Notes under the pieces: model-generated | Told to the model about the DNA's origin: nothing | The model's database searches: none | What the model saw: the letters and a program-made list of their open reading frames with translations, nothing else | From: Microbacterium sp. C5A9 | GTDB lineage: Bacteria > Actinomycetota > Actinomycetes > Actinomycetales > Microbacteriaceae | NCBI RefSeq assembly: GCF_022627955.1 | Contig: NZ_JABXGD010000001.1 | Location: 1 to 64,000, forward strand | Reading direction: 5' to 3' | DNA: 64,000 bases | Program-made: the position numbers and the translations under genes | Shown: positions 17,807 to 26,100 of the stretch, piece by piece | Numbering within the stretch: the stretch's first letter is position 1 | How the letters are laid out: each line of letters opens with the position of its first letter

Positions 17807-19155
17807 CAGTTCGATCCGGAGCCCGGGGTCTCCCGCGCGGCTTCGGGGCTCAGCGCAGGGCCCGCCGCGAAGAACTCGAGCCACGCGTCCGACACGCGGC
17901 CCACATCCGACAGCGAATAGCCGAGCTGGGCGATCGCACCGCTCGCGGCGTCTTCGGCACTCTCGTCGAGCGTCGCACCGGGAATCGCGTAGGCGGTTCC
18001 GGACTCGTCGATCAGGACGGCCATTCCCACCGCATCCTCCGATGCGCCGGTCACCTGCATCAGCGCGCCGCCACCGACGGTGACGTCGACGCGGGAGCGG
18101 TCCTCGGGCAGCTCCGCGGTGGTCGCGCCGAGGACGGTGCGGGCGTCGTCGGCCAGAACCGCGCAGGGTGTCTGGCCGGACTCGAGGGTGGTGAGCGGCT
18201 GCGCGGGCCAGTCGGTGCCGCCGACGTTCGGGATGGTCGGGATGTCGCCCACCTCGGCGGGGGACACCTCGACCTCGCGGGCCTGCGCTCCGCTGCCGAG
18301 CAGGTAGAGCTGGTAGGCGAGGGGGCTGAGCAGCCCGAGTTCGCCCGAGGCGAGCGCGACGTATCGCTCGTCGGCCGGTCTGCCCTGCGTGTGCACGATC
18401 GTGCCGGCGGTCAGATCGGTGCCGGGCACCGAGGCGCCGAATCCGTTGATGCGGATCGGGCCGAGCTCGTCGCCGGATGCGAACAGGTTGAGCCAGCGTC
18501 CGTCGACGTCGAGGATCTCGCTCGCGCCGAGACCCGCGGCGCGCAGCACGGCGTTCGCATCGTCGGGGGCGACCGCGTAGCGCAGGCCGTCGGCGATGAC
18601 GAACAGGTCTTCGCCGCGCGTGACGACGGCACCCGTGCCGGCCGAGATCGCGGCGACGGGGTCGTCGGACACGGTGACCGCGGCGCCGGTGCCGTCGTCG
18701 ATGCACGCCGTCCACGACGAGTTGATCAGAGCGTCGGGCGCGGGCAGGTCGTCGGGCGCGCCGAGGATGCCGATGGCGGGACCGACCGGGATGCCGTCGA
18801 GGGCCGCCTGATCCGTGCGCACGACCTTGAACTCGCCCGCCGGGATCAGCAGGCGCGCGCTGGCGGTGTTGATCACCGGATACAGCGTGCCCTCGACCGA
18901 CACGTACCGCGAGCCGGTGTCCGTCGCCACGATCAGCCGGTTGTTCTGCCAGTCGCCGGGAAGGCCGGGCTGCATGATGCCCCAGAACACGCCGACGAGG
19001 ATCACGCCCACGGTCAGCGCGACACCCGCCACGACGGCGCGCAGCGGCTTCGCCGGGTCGAGCTCCTTGCCGCCGGGGGCGCCGCCGGTGAAGGCGGACA
19101 GCAGACGGCGGCGGCTGAAGCCCTGGGCTTCGATCAGATCCTTCTTGGTCGCCAT
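17806..19155 (-). CDS. eccB: Type VII secretion core protein EccB
   Basis: 449 residues. A short cytoplasmic N-terminus with EAQGFSRRRLLSAF is typical of EccB. One transmembrane helix (about 40-60) follows, then a large external domain built of repeated R-type modules with two Cys (SSWTACIDD and QTPCAVL). EccB is the outward-facing core subunit of the ESX membrane complex. It lies 3 bp after eccD and overlaps mycP. It is the only EccB in the window. Confidence 0.93.
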   Translation of the reverse strand: MATKKDLIEAQGFSRRRLLSAFTGGAPGGKELDPAKPLRAVVAGVALTVGVILVGVFWGIMQPGLPGDWQNNRLIVATDTGSRYVSVEGTLYPVINTASARLLIPAGEFKVVRTDQAALDGIPVGPAIGILGAPDDLPAPDALINSSWTACIDDGTGAAVTVSDDPVAAISAGTGAVVTRGEDLFVIADGLRYAVAPDDANAVLRAAGLGASEILDVDGRWLNLFASGDELGPIRINGFGASVPGTDLTAGTIVHTQGRPADERYVALASGELGLLSPLAYQLYLLGSGAQAREVEVSPAEVGDIPTIPNVGGTDWPAQPLTTLESGQTPCAVLADDARTVLGATTAELPEDRSRVDVTVGGGALMQVTGASEDAVGMAVLIDESGTAYAIPGATLDESAEDAASGAIAQLGYSLSDVGRVSDAWLEFFAAGPALSPEAARETPGSGSN

Positions 19156-19158
19156 CGG

Positions 19159-20493
19159 TCAGACGAGCCCCGCCGTGATGACGCCCAGCGGCAGCAGCAG
19201 TGCGAGGGCGATGACCTCGACCGTGTCGCCGAGGCGGGTGAGGCGCAGACGCGCACGCGGCGTGAGAAGCGTGAGCCCGACGAGGATGACCGTGGCGACG
19301 ACGAGCACCAGCAGCATCCAGGTGCGCACGTCGGGCAGTGCGAGAGCGACGGTGATGCCGGTCGCCGCGAGTCCGATCGCGCCGATCGCCATGAGAACCA
19401 GCACGCCGAGGCGCGCGTGGATCTGCCGCGACTGGAACATCATCCCCACGAAGGCGAGCACGCACAGCACCGCGCCGAACGCTCCGCTCGCGGCCACGAG
19501 CGGTGTCGCGACGAGCGCCGCGAGGCCGAGTGCGGCCCGCAGCGCGATGAGCGTGCGCGTGCCTGCAGCGGCGCGGCGCTTGACCTCTTCGGCATCGATC
19601 GGCTCGGGGGCCGAGAACATGTCTGCGTCGCTCTGCGGAGAGATCACGCGGATGCGGGTGGAGCTGAGCGCGAGCCAGGGGATGCCGTTGGCGAGAAGCG
19701 CCGTCGTGGCCAGCATGATCGCGTAGGGGGCGAGGGCGTCGCCGAAGAGCGCCGCGGCGGTGGCGGTGACGCCGATCGAGGCGCCGAGGGCGATGGGCAC
19801 GAGATGGATCTCGGGCTTGTCCTGCGTGACGGCCAGGCCGATACCCCCGACGATCACGAGACCGAGTCCCATGGCGGCGAGCGGCCAGCCCCAGATGCTC
19901 TGCACGGGGACCGCGAGATACCCGGCGAGGCCACCGTAGGCGGCGGCGGCGAGGCCGAGGGCGTGCCCGGCCTCGGGCTGACGCAGCCGCATGAGCACGG
20001 CCGCGGCGACGCTCAGCACCACCGCGCCGGATCCCGCGATGATGGCGGGGATCAGCGAGGTGGGCGGAGTGGCCACCAGCAGCAGCGCGCACAGTGCCAG
20101 GAAGGTCATGCTGATGAAGAGCGCCGTGCGCGAGCTGTCGGCCGGTGTCCACGACCCGTGCTGCTCGGCCGTCGCATCGATCACGGCCTCCACGACGTCG
20201 TCGTAGACGCGGGGCTCGCTGGTCAGCCCGCCGCGGACGAGAGTGAGGAGCTCACCCTCGTGCACGCCCTGCGCCGCGGCTCCGCGCGCCGGATCGAGCG
20301 GTGTGCCGTCGGCGCGCTGCAGCGCGTAGCCGCCGTGCGTGAGCGTGGGGTCGAGCACGCCGAGGCTGCGGGCGAAGCCGGGGATGATCTCGATCAGCGG
20401 TACCTGCGACGGCACGCCCACGTCGAGTCGCCGGTCGTCGCTGACGACGGAAAGTCGCAGCACGGTGCCTGCCGTGGCGCTGCTCTGAGTCAT
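19159..20493 (-). CDS. eccD: Type VII secretion integral membrane protein EccD
   Basis: 444 residues: an N-terminal ubiquitin-like YukD domain (about 10-90, with LRLSVVSDDRRLDVGVP) and then about eleven membrane helices. EccD forms the membrane channel scaffold of ESX systems. The ATG at 20493 is preceded by a strong GGAGGGGG site. It is first in the eccD-eccB-mycP operon. A second EccD-like gene is at 27594. Confidence 0.92.
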   Translation of the reverse strand: MTQSSATAGTVLRLSVVSDDRRLDVGVPSQVPLIEIIPGFARSLGVLDPTLTHGGYALQRADGTPLDPARGAAAQGVHEGELLTLVRGGLTSEPRVYDDVVEAVIDATAEQHGSWTPADSSRTALFISMTFLALCALLLVATPPTSLIPAIIAGSGAVVLSVAAAVLMRLRQPEAGHALGLAAAAYGGLAGYLAVPVQSIWGWPLAAMGLGLVIVGGIGLAVTQDKPEIHLVPIALGASIGVTATAAALFGDALAPYAIMLATTALLANGIPWLALSSTRIRVISPQSDADMFSAPEPIDAEEVKRRAAAGTRTLIALRAALGLAALVATPLVAASGAFGAVLCVLAFVGMMFQSRQIHARLGVLVLMAIGAIGLAATGITVALALPDVRTWMLLVLVVATVILVGLTLLTPRARLRLTRLGDTVEVIALALLLPLGVITAGLV

Positions 20494-20559
20494 GGAACGA
20501 AGCCCCCTCCATGGTGTGCAGCCGCGAAGGAGGACGTGTGGCTGCGCATTCCGCCTCTC

Positions 20560-20565
20560 ACCCTA
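20560..20565 (-). promoter_or_regulatory. Candidate -10 box TAGGGT for eccD operon
   Basis: On the minus strand TAGGGT lies about 65 nt upstream of eccD. No good -35 hexamer is visible at 17 bp. It would leave a short leader that includes the GGAGGGGG ribosome site. Confidence 0.35.
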
Positions 20566-20609
20566 GTTGAGGCATCCGACAACGCGTAGTCCTGGGGCGG
20601 CCTATTCAT

Positions 20610-20730
20610 CCATCGAATGCACGATCTCGGTGCGGACGGCCGCGCCGCTGTGGAGATCGGTGCGGATCTGATCTAGCCTGGCCGCTGAAACGTATCGTGG
20701 GGGCCGTTTCGATGTCGTTCCGTTCAGGGA
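20610..20730 (+). promoter_or_regulatory. Duplicated promoter/leader element, copy A
   Basis: Shared with 23386-23507. Blocks in order: CCATCGAATGCAC at 20610, exactly 47 nt, GATCTGATCT at 20665 running into -10 TAGCCT (20674-20679), then GAAACG...CGTTTC (20687-20710) around TATCGTGGGGGC, then CAGGGACGCGC. The hairpin would sit at or near the mRNA 5' end. It precedes the WXG-type operon starting at 20769. Confidence 0.75.
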
Positions 20731-20768
20731 CGCGCCTCCGCGTGCTCGGAGCACGACGAAGGGGCGGT

Positions 20769-21878
20769 ATGAGCGACACCGATTTCTGGCTGAATCCGGC
20801 CGGGCTGCGTGAGCAGGCGGGAGCCTTCACGCAGTACGCGGATCAGGCGGCGAGCGCTCGCGCCTGGCTGGAGGACCACACGATCACCGACGACGGGAGC
20901 TTCGACGCCTACACGCGGGTCGCGGGTGCCGCGATCGAGATCCGGTCGTCGCTGATCGACTGGTTCGATCACCTCGAGCAGGTGCTCGACGGCACGGCCA
21001 CCGAGCTCATCGCCGTCGCCGACGAGGGCGAGGGCATCGACCAGGAGCAGGCCGCGCTCATCGACGCGACCGACCCCGACGTCTACAACGACAACACCCA
21101 GTCGCCGTCGGGGAACCCGGAGCTCGCCCCCAGCTACGACCGCACCGACGACTCGCTCCCGGTCTGGGGACCGCCCACCGGGGGAGCCGCGTTCTTCTGC
21201 GACCTCGGCAGCTACGACGAGCTGAACCAGCTGAGCACCAACCTCGTCCCTGGCGACCTCCTCAGCCCGAGCGAGTGGATCGACACGGTCTTGGGATGGC
21301 TGGGCGCTCAGACCCTGCCGCAGCGTGTCCTCGAGACCTACGGCGGGCGCTGGGGCGATGTCCAGCAGTTCGCCGACACGATCAACGGCCTCGCATCGCT
21401 CGTGGACGACATGCACGGTCACCTGGCCAGCGCCGTCGCCTATGCGGGCATCCAATGGCAGGGCTACGCGTCCAACAGCGCGCAGGCCTATCTCGAAGAC
21501 CTCCTCAACGCTCTCTCCGATGCGCAGAGTGCGCTGGCCGACGCGGGAACCGTGTTCTCCGACTACTGCACCGGGGTGATCCAGTCCGCCGAGCAGATCG
21601 CCGGGGCGATCTACGGACTCTACGACGCCGTTCTCGTCGCGGCCGCGGGCGCGGCCTTCGGCACCGGCACGGTCTGGACCGGCGGAGGAGGGCTCATCGG
21701 CTACGGCACGGCCGGCGTCTCGCTGCTGTGGGCCGCCAAGAAGCTCGCCGACGTGAATGGCATCCTGCAGGACATCTCGGCGTTGTACTCGATACTCGAA
21801 GCGCTGGGCAATCTGTCCGGCGACCTGTCGAACTTCGCCGCGACGATGCCCGTGCCGACGATGGAGCAGACCTCATGA
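20769..21878 (+). CDS. Large WXG-like putative type VII secreted protein
   Basis: 369 residues, family not firmly recognised. The N-terminal half is helical and LXG/WXG-like. The second half has a W-x-G turn (GIQWQGYASNSAQAYL) flanked by long helices. A Gly/Ala-rich hydrophobic hairpin (about 275-330, with TVWTGGGGLIGYG) follows. ATG 20769 follows AAGGGGCGG. It is coupled by ATGA to 21875 and sits first in an operon with a small WXG100 and a lipoprotein. It could be a membrane-active effector or a structural substrate; no nuclease or NADase motif is visible. Confidence 0.65.
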   Translation: MSDTDFWLNPAGLREQAGAFTQYADQAASARAWLEDHTITDDGSFDAYTRVAGAAIEIRSSLIDWFDHLEQVLDGTATELIAVADEGEGIDQEQAALIDATDPDVYNDNTQSPSGNPELAPSYDRTDDSLPVWGPPTGGAAFFCDLGSYDELNQLSTNLVPGDLLSPSEWIDTVLGWLGAQTLPQRVLETYGGRWGDVQQFADTINGLASLVDDMHGHLASAVAYAGIQWQGYASNSAQAYLEDLLNALSDAQSALADAGTVFSDYCTGVIQSAEQIAGAIYGLYDAVLVAAAGAAFGTGTVWTGGGGLIGYGTAGVSLLWAAKKLADVNGILQDISALYSILEALGNLSGDLSNFAATMPVPTMEQTS

Positions 21879-22201
21879 CCCTCGATCCCGCCGCGGACCG
21901 GAACCCGGAGCCGCTCGACCCCGATGCGGCGTTCGCCGGTCGCGTGAGTTCCGAGCGAGCGCCGTTCGCGCTCTCGACGATCGCCGCGAGCGCCCCGGTT
22001 CTCGTGCAGCTGGCGAGGCAGATGCGCGAGGTGCGCGCCGGCACCGACGACCCGCAGCTGCGTGAGGTGCTGGACGGCATCCTGAACGGTCGCGCTCCGC
22101 TGTCGGCGCTGCTCGCGGACGGTGTGCTCCCCGCTCCGCCCTCAGCCATGCCGGATACACTGCGCAAGCTGTGGGAGTCGAACGAGGAGGCGCAGCGATG
22201 A
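21875..22201 (+). CDS. Small hypothetical protein of the esx operon
   Basis: 108 residues, soluble, unrecognised. It has a helical centre (VLVQLARQMREVRAG and LREVLDGILNGRAPLSALL) and a Pro-rich C-terminal part. It has no signal peptide. It is coupled by ATGA overlaps to the genes on both sides, so it is probably made stoichiometrically with them. A chaperone or immunity role for the 369-residue neighbour is possible but unsupported. Confidence 0.65.
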   Translation: MTLDPAADRNPEPLDPDAAFAGRVSSERAPFALSTIAASAPVLVQLARQMREVRAGTDDPQLREVLDGILNGRAPLSALLADGVLPAPPSAMPDTLRKLWESNEEAQR

Positions 22202-22482
22202 TCGGTGTGAAGGTGTCGACCGCCAAGGGATCGCTCACGGGCATCGACGGCGGGATCGACGAGATCGCCCGCATCCTCGAGGCGCTTCGCGATGAGATCG
22301 CCGCGCTCGAATCCCGCTGGGACGGCGAGGCGCGTGAGGCGATGTCCGTCGCGGTGCGCGACTGGAACGCCTCCCTCGAACGACTGCGGCTCATCGGCCG
22401 GGATGCGAGTCGCGCCGCGGGGCAGACGGTCGACCGGGTCGATGCGTTCGACCGTCGCCGAGCCGGCGCGTGGCACCGGTGA
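22198..22482 (+). CDS. WXG100-family protein
   Basis: 94 residues, helix-turn-helix with the W-x-G turn in ESRWDGEAREAMSV. The size and amphipathic helices fit an ESX substrate or its dimer partner. The C-terminal half is unusually Arg-rich (RLRLIGRDASRAA). No YxxxD/E signal is seen at the C-terminus. It overlaps the genes before and after it. Confidence 0.8.
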   Translation: MIGVKVSTAKGSLTGIDGGIDEIARILEALRDEIAALESRWDGEAREAMSVAVRDWNASLERLRLIGRDASRAAGQTVDRVDAFDRRRAGAWHR

Positions 22483-23330
22483 GCCGGAGGGCGACCGCAG
22501 CTGGGCTCGCCGCAGCCGCCGTGGTGCTCGCCCTCACAGGATGTGCGCCCGGAGCGTCGACAGGACTCACCGTGGCCTATGAGGCCGACGGCGTGCAGCG
22601 GACGGTCACGCTCGATCCCGACCAGATCACCTGCGACGAGGGCAGCGTGCACGGGCTCGCGATCTCGAACGACCCGCAGGGGCGCTTCTCGATCGGACTC
22701 GGCGGCGATCGCCGCGGGTCGGTCGGCGCCGGAAGCGACGAGGGATTGGTGCTCTTCGAGGGCACCGAGCTCGACCTGTCCGCATCGGGCACCGTGCTCA
22801 CCGTGGGGTCGTCGGAAGGAGAGGTCTCCGTCATCGAGGGGTGGGAGACCGGTGACGACGTGAACGTCTCCGCCGATGATGCCGTGCAGTACCCGGCTGT
22901 CCTGTCCGGATCCATCTCGTGCGACGATCCCGTCTCCGTGCCGGTCCCCGACGAGGGCTCGTCCGAGTCGGCTCCGCCCGTGGGTGTGAGCGTGACGTTC
23001 ACCGCCGCAGGCGCGGTGCGCACGGCCGCATTCGTGCCGACCTCCGTGTCGTGCGACGCCCGCGTGACGGCGACCGGCATCGATCCGCATCCCGGCACGT
23101 TCTCCCTCGATCCGTCGGGGCGGGTGCAGATGACCGTCTCCGACGAGGAGGGCACGACGGAGTTCCGCGCAGACGATGTGGACGTGGCCGCCGAGAGCGA
23201 CGGCTCGTACTGGCTGAGGAATATCGAGGGCGACGTGCGATTCTGGGCCGGCCAGACCGGTGGGAGGCTCTCTCCCGATGACGCCGAGTCGGACACCGGG
23301 ACGCTGAGCGCCCTGATCGTGTGCCCGTGA
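22479..23330 (+). CDS. Lipoprotein with two tandem Cys-paired domains
   Basis: 283 residues. The signal peptide ends in lipobox LTGC (lipidated C22). The mature part is two repeats of the same fold, about 25-150 and 165-283. Each opens with V(A/T)(Y/F)xxxGxxRT, then has a T/S-C-D element, a G-x-(F/R)-x-(I/L) strand and a closing Cys (ISCDD, LIVCP). The GTG start overlaps the WXG100 stop by GTGA. It is last in the operon, as lipoproteins often are in secretion loci. The role is unknown. Confidence 0.75.
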   Translation: MSRRATAAGLAAAAVVLALTGCAPGASTGLTVAYEADGVQRTVTLDPDQITCDEGSVHGLAISNDPQGRFSIGLGGDRRGSVGAGSDEGLVLFEGTELDLSASGTVLTVGSSEGEVSVIEGWETGDDVNVSADDAVQYPAVLSGSISCDDPVSVPVPDEGSSESAPPVGVSVTFTAAGAVRTAAFVPTSVSCDARVTATGIDPHPGTFSLDPSGRVQMTVSDEEGTTEFRADDVDVAAESDGSYWLRNIEGDVRFWAGQTGGRLSPDDAESDTGTLSALIVCP

Positions 23331-23385
23331 CGGGAGCTCGCGGCGGATCCCCCTGCCCGGGGCGAGGAACCGGACTCCGTTTTCT

Positions 23386-23507
23386 CCATCGAACGTACAA
23401 ACCGTCCGCGGATGTCCCCCGTGTTCTGGCGATTCCGGGAGATCTGATCTAACCTGGCTCCTGAAACGAATCGTGGGGGGTTGTTTCGAAGTCGTCCCAG
23501 CACAGGG
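23386..23507 (+). promoter_or_regulatory. Duplicated promoter/leader element, copy B
   Basis: Same order and spacing as copy A: CCATCGAACGTAC at 23386, 47 nt, GATCTGATCT at 23441 running into -10 TAACCT (23450-23455), hairpin GAAAC...GTTTC (23463-23487) enclosing ATCGTGGGGGG, then CAGGGATGCGC. It drives the esxA/esxB-type pair at 23554-24196. Confidence 0.75.
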
Positions 23508-23553
23508 ATGCGCTCCCCGCACGTGTGTCCGTGAGGACCGGAGGGAGTGAGTT

Positions 23554-23871
23554 ATGGCTGATGTCATCTCCGCAGAAGAGGGGGCTCTGCGCCGCGGAGC
23601 CCAGGCGGTGCGGGAGACCAAGTCCGGGATCGACCAGCAGACCAAGAAGGTCCGCAGCGAGATCGAGCAGCTGCGCGGCTTCTGGACGGGTGCGGCAGCC
23701 GCATCGTTCACCACGCTGATGTCCCGCTGGGACGAGCAGGCTCGTCAGCTCAACGAGGTCCTCGTGACGCTCGAGGATGCCCTCGCCGGCACCGAGCGCG
23801 ACCAGGCCGCGACCGAAGAGGCGCACCAGCAGACCATTTCGGGCCTCGGCTCGATGATGTCGGGCGCCTGA
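23554..23871 (+). CDS. WXG100 protein (EsxA-like)
   Basis: 105-residue helical hairpin with the W-x-G turn in RGFWTGAAAASFTTL. It lacks a signal peptide, as expected for ESX substrates, and has no C-terminal YxxxD/E. It has a good ribosome site (GGAGGGAG). Its partner follows 31 bp downstream, so the two probably form a secreted heterodimer. Confidence 0.9.
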   Translation: MADVISAEEGALRRGAQAVRETKSGIDQQTKKVRSEIEQLRGFWTGAAAASFTTLMSRWDEQARQLNEVLVTLEDALAGTERDQAATEEAHQQTISGLGSMMSGA

Positions 23872-23902
23872 GCGCTCGCATTCACAGGACTATAAGGAGA
23901 AC

Positions 23903-24196
23903 ATGATGCAGTCGATGTCAGTTCGCCCGGAGCAGGTCAACGCTCTGGCAGCTCAGATCCGCAGTGGTTCGCAGGGCATCCGCTCCGAGCTCGACCGTCT
24001 CGAGTCCGAGGTCGGCAAGCTCCGCGCAGCCTGGGACGGTTCCGCTCAGCAGGCCTACGACCAGGCTCAGGCGAAGTGGAACCGCTCGCTCAGCGAGATG
24101 CAGCAGCTGCTCACGCAGATCGCTGGAAAGACCGAGGAGATCTCGGGCCAGTACGTGCAGACCGACAAGTCGGCTGCCGGGCGGTTCGGGGCCTGA
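23903..24196 (+). CDS. WXG100 protein with YxxxD signal (EsxB-like)
   Basis: 97 residues, W-x-G turn in RAAWDGSAQQAYDQA. The C-terminal tail carries Y-V-Q-T-D, matching the YxxxD/E secretion signal recognised by EccC. AAGGAG lies 6 nt before tandem ATGs. It is the likely partner of the 23554 product and carries the export signal for the pair. Confidence 0.92.
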   Translation: MMQSMSVRPEQVNALAAQIRSGSQGIRSELDRLESEVGKLRAAWDGSAQQAYDQAQAKWNRSLSEMQQLLTQIAGKTEEISGQYVQTDKSAAGRFGA

Positions 24197-24202
24197 TCCC
24201 GT

Positions 24203-24239
24203 GGCGCGGGCCCGGTGCAGAGATGCCCGGGTCCGCGCC
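24203..24239 (+). terminator. Strong hairpin after the esx pair
   Basis: A 13-bp stem (GGCGCGGGCCCGG with CCGGGTCCGCGCC, one G-U pair) around an 11-nt loop sits 7 nt after the esxB-like stop, followed by a mildly T-rich run. It would cap the abundant esx transcript and limit read-through into the machinery genes. Confidence 0.7.
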
Positions 24240-24322
24240 GTCTGCTGTGCTGTTCGGCCCGTCGGTCGGAGGGCAGCGCAGATGATTCGGGATCATTGCC
24301 GTTGTGAAGAGGAGGGGCGTCG

Positions 24323-24754
24323 ATGAGCATCGCAGTCGACTTCGATGGAGTGTTCGCCGAGCTGAAGCGGCTTCTGCGTGAACTGCAGGAGTTCCCCAGC
24401 CCGGACGAGGTGGCCGTCGCTGAAGGAGATGTGTCGAACTCGACGCGCGAGTTCCACCAGGCCGTGGCCGGCGCGGCACAGTCGATGGGAATCGCCACGG
24501 AGAAGGTCCTGGCCAAGCTCCAGAACACGCACGACACGATTCGGGCTGCGATCCTGCAGATCGCGGAGCAGGACGAGGCGCTCGCCGACGAGACGAAGCT
24601 GATCGTGTCGCTCCTGGACTCCGCCGTGGAGCAGGGGAATGCGCCCTCTCCCGCGTCGACCGGTGCGTCGGCGGGGGCGAGCGGCGGGGTCGCGAACGGC
24701 GTCGAGGCCGGTGGCGAGACATCCGACGGCACGGGCAAGGGCGTCGACTACTGA
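24323..24754 (+). CDS. Helical ESX-associated protein (EspC-like?)
   Basis: 143 residues. Residues 1-105 are long amphipathic helices (REFHQAVAGAAQSMGIATEK and IRAAILQIAEQDEALADE). A low-complexity Ala/Gly/Ser tail follows. It resembles EspC/DUF2580-type ESX targets in size and layout, but I cannot confirm the family. AGGAGGGG lies before the ATG. The stop overlaps the mycosin start (TGATG). Confidence 0.65.
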   Translation: MSIAVDFDGVFAELKRLLRELQEFPSPDEVAVAEGDVSNSTREFHQAVAGAAQSMGIATEKVLAKLQNTHDTIRAAILQIAEQDEALADETKLIVSLLDSAVEQGNAPSPASTGASAGASGGVANGVEAGGETSDGTGKGVDY

Positions 24755-26100
24755 TGCGACGCACGCACCGCCGAGTGATCACGATCGCCGGGGCTGCGGC
24801 TCTGGCGATCGCTGTCGCCGTGCCGTCGAGCGCCGCAGCCACCACGACCGCCGAGTCCGGCCTGTGGTGGTTCGAGCGAGGCAACGTCCAGGCAGCGCAC
24901 GACGCCGGATTCGACGGCACCGGTGTGAAGGTCGCGGTCATCGACAGCCAGATCAACCCCGACGTGACCGGTCTCCGCGGCGCTGACCTGACGCTGCGCG
25001 AATCGTCGTACTGCTACGACGCCTCCGGCGAGCCCATCCCCACGGTGTCGACCGACTACGTGGCGGCATCGCACGGGACGAAGGTCGCCTCGATGATCGT
25101 CGGAACCGGAGAGGCACCCGCGGGCGGCGCTCCGATCGAGGGAGTGGCGCCCGGAGTCGAGCTCCTGTACTACAACGCCGGCGCGGTGCTGGACGGCGTG
25201 GTCGGCGACGATGGAGGCGATGAGGCCTGCCTGCAGGCCGACGGGACCGATCTCGGCGACGACCGTCGGTTCGGTCTCGATCGCGCGATCTCCGATGCCG
25301 TGACCGACGGCGCGGACATCATCTCGATCTCGACGGGCAGCCTGACCGACGTCTCTCAGGGGCTTGCGGAGGCGTATGCGAACGACGTCGTGGTCGTCGC
25401 CGCGATGCCGAACGATGATGGCATTGCCCTGTGGCCCGCGGGCCTCAACGGGGTCGTCGCCGTCCAGGCATTCGGCGAAGACGGCATGATCCAGAACGGC
25501 GTGAACGGCAAGCCGAACCTCAGCGACGATGTCGCGATCGCCGCCCCCGGCATCCGCCTGCTGACCCCGGGGTCCGCGGATTCCTGGGACGCGCAGTCGC
25601 TGGGTTCCGGGACGTCGTACGCCACACCGATCGTGGCCGGCTTCCTCGCGGTCGTGAAGCAGAAGTACCCCGAGGCGACATCGGGGCAGCTGATCCAGAG
25701 CCTGATCCACAACACGGGAACGAAGGGCGAGCACGAGCCCCAGTGGGACAACGCTGCCGGGTACGGTGCGGCCTCTCTCACGGGAATGCTGGCCGTCGAT
25801 CCGACGAAGTACCCCGATGAGAACCCGCTCTTCAACGCCGACGACCCCAACGACCCGCCGTCGCTGAGCATGGTGAACGAGGCGAAGGCAGCACTCGGCC
25901 AGACCGACCCGACCGCTGCGCCGTCGTCTCAGCCCGATGCCACGGACTCGCCGTCCGCATCCTCGTCGATGACGCCGTGGCTCGTCGGCGGCGGAATCCT
26001 TCTCGTGCTGTTGATCATCGGCGGCATCATCCTCGCGATCGTGCTGACACGATCCTCACGACGACAGAACACCGAACAAGGGGGCAACCATGGCCGGTAA
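24754..26100 (+). CDS. Second mycosin-like subtilisin protease
   Basis: 448-residue S8 peptidase with a signal peptide, catalytic D64 (VAVIDSQINPD), H107 (ASHGTKVAS) and S288 (GSGTSYATP). A Ser/Pro-rich linker leads to a C-terminal membrane helix and basic tail (TRSSRRQN). It differs clearly from the mycosin at 16448: a shorter N-terminus and an insertion with Cys after the His region. The 3' end overlaps the next gene by 11 bp. Confidence 0.92.
   Translation: MRRTHRRVITIAGAAALAIAVAVPSSAAATTTAESGLWWFERGNVQAAHDAGFDGTGVKVAVIDSQINPDVTGLRGADLTLRESSYCYDASGEPIPTVSTDYVAASHGTKVASMIVGTGEAPAGGAPIEGVAPGVELLYYNAGAVLDGVVGDDGGDEACLQADGTDLGDDRRFGLDRAISDAVTDGADIISISTGSLTDVSQGLAEAYANDVVVVAAMPNDDGIALWPAGLNGVVAVQAFGEDGMIQNGVNGKPNLSDDVAIAAPGIRLLTPGSADSWDAQSLGSGTSYATPIVAGFLAVVKQKYPEATSGQLIQSLIHNTGTKGEHEPQWDNAAGYGAASLTGMLAVDPTKYPDENPLFNADDPNDPPSLSMVNEAKAALGQTDPTAAPSSQPDATDSPSASSSMTPWLVGGGILLVLLIIGGIILAIVLTRSSRRQNTEQGGNHGR

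Noticed and set aside
17734..20589. A 951-codon plus-strand frame across eccB, eccD and mycP
   Set aside because: Low-complexity Arg/Gly/Asp composition, antisense to three clear type VII genes.
20665..23450. GATCTGATCT as part of a known riboswitch
   Set aside because: It lies upstream of the likely transcription start and the downstream hairpin does not match a riboswitch class I know; it is kept only as a promoter/leader element.
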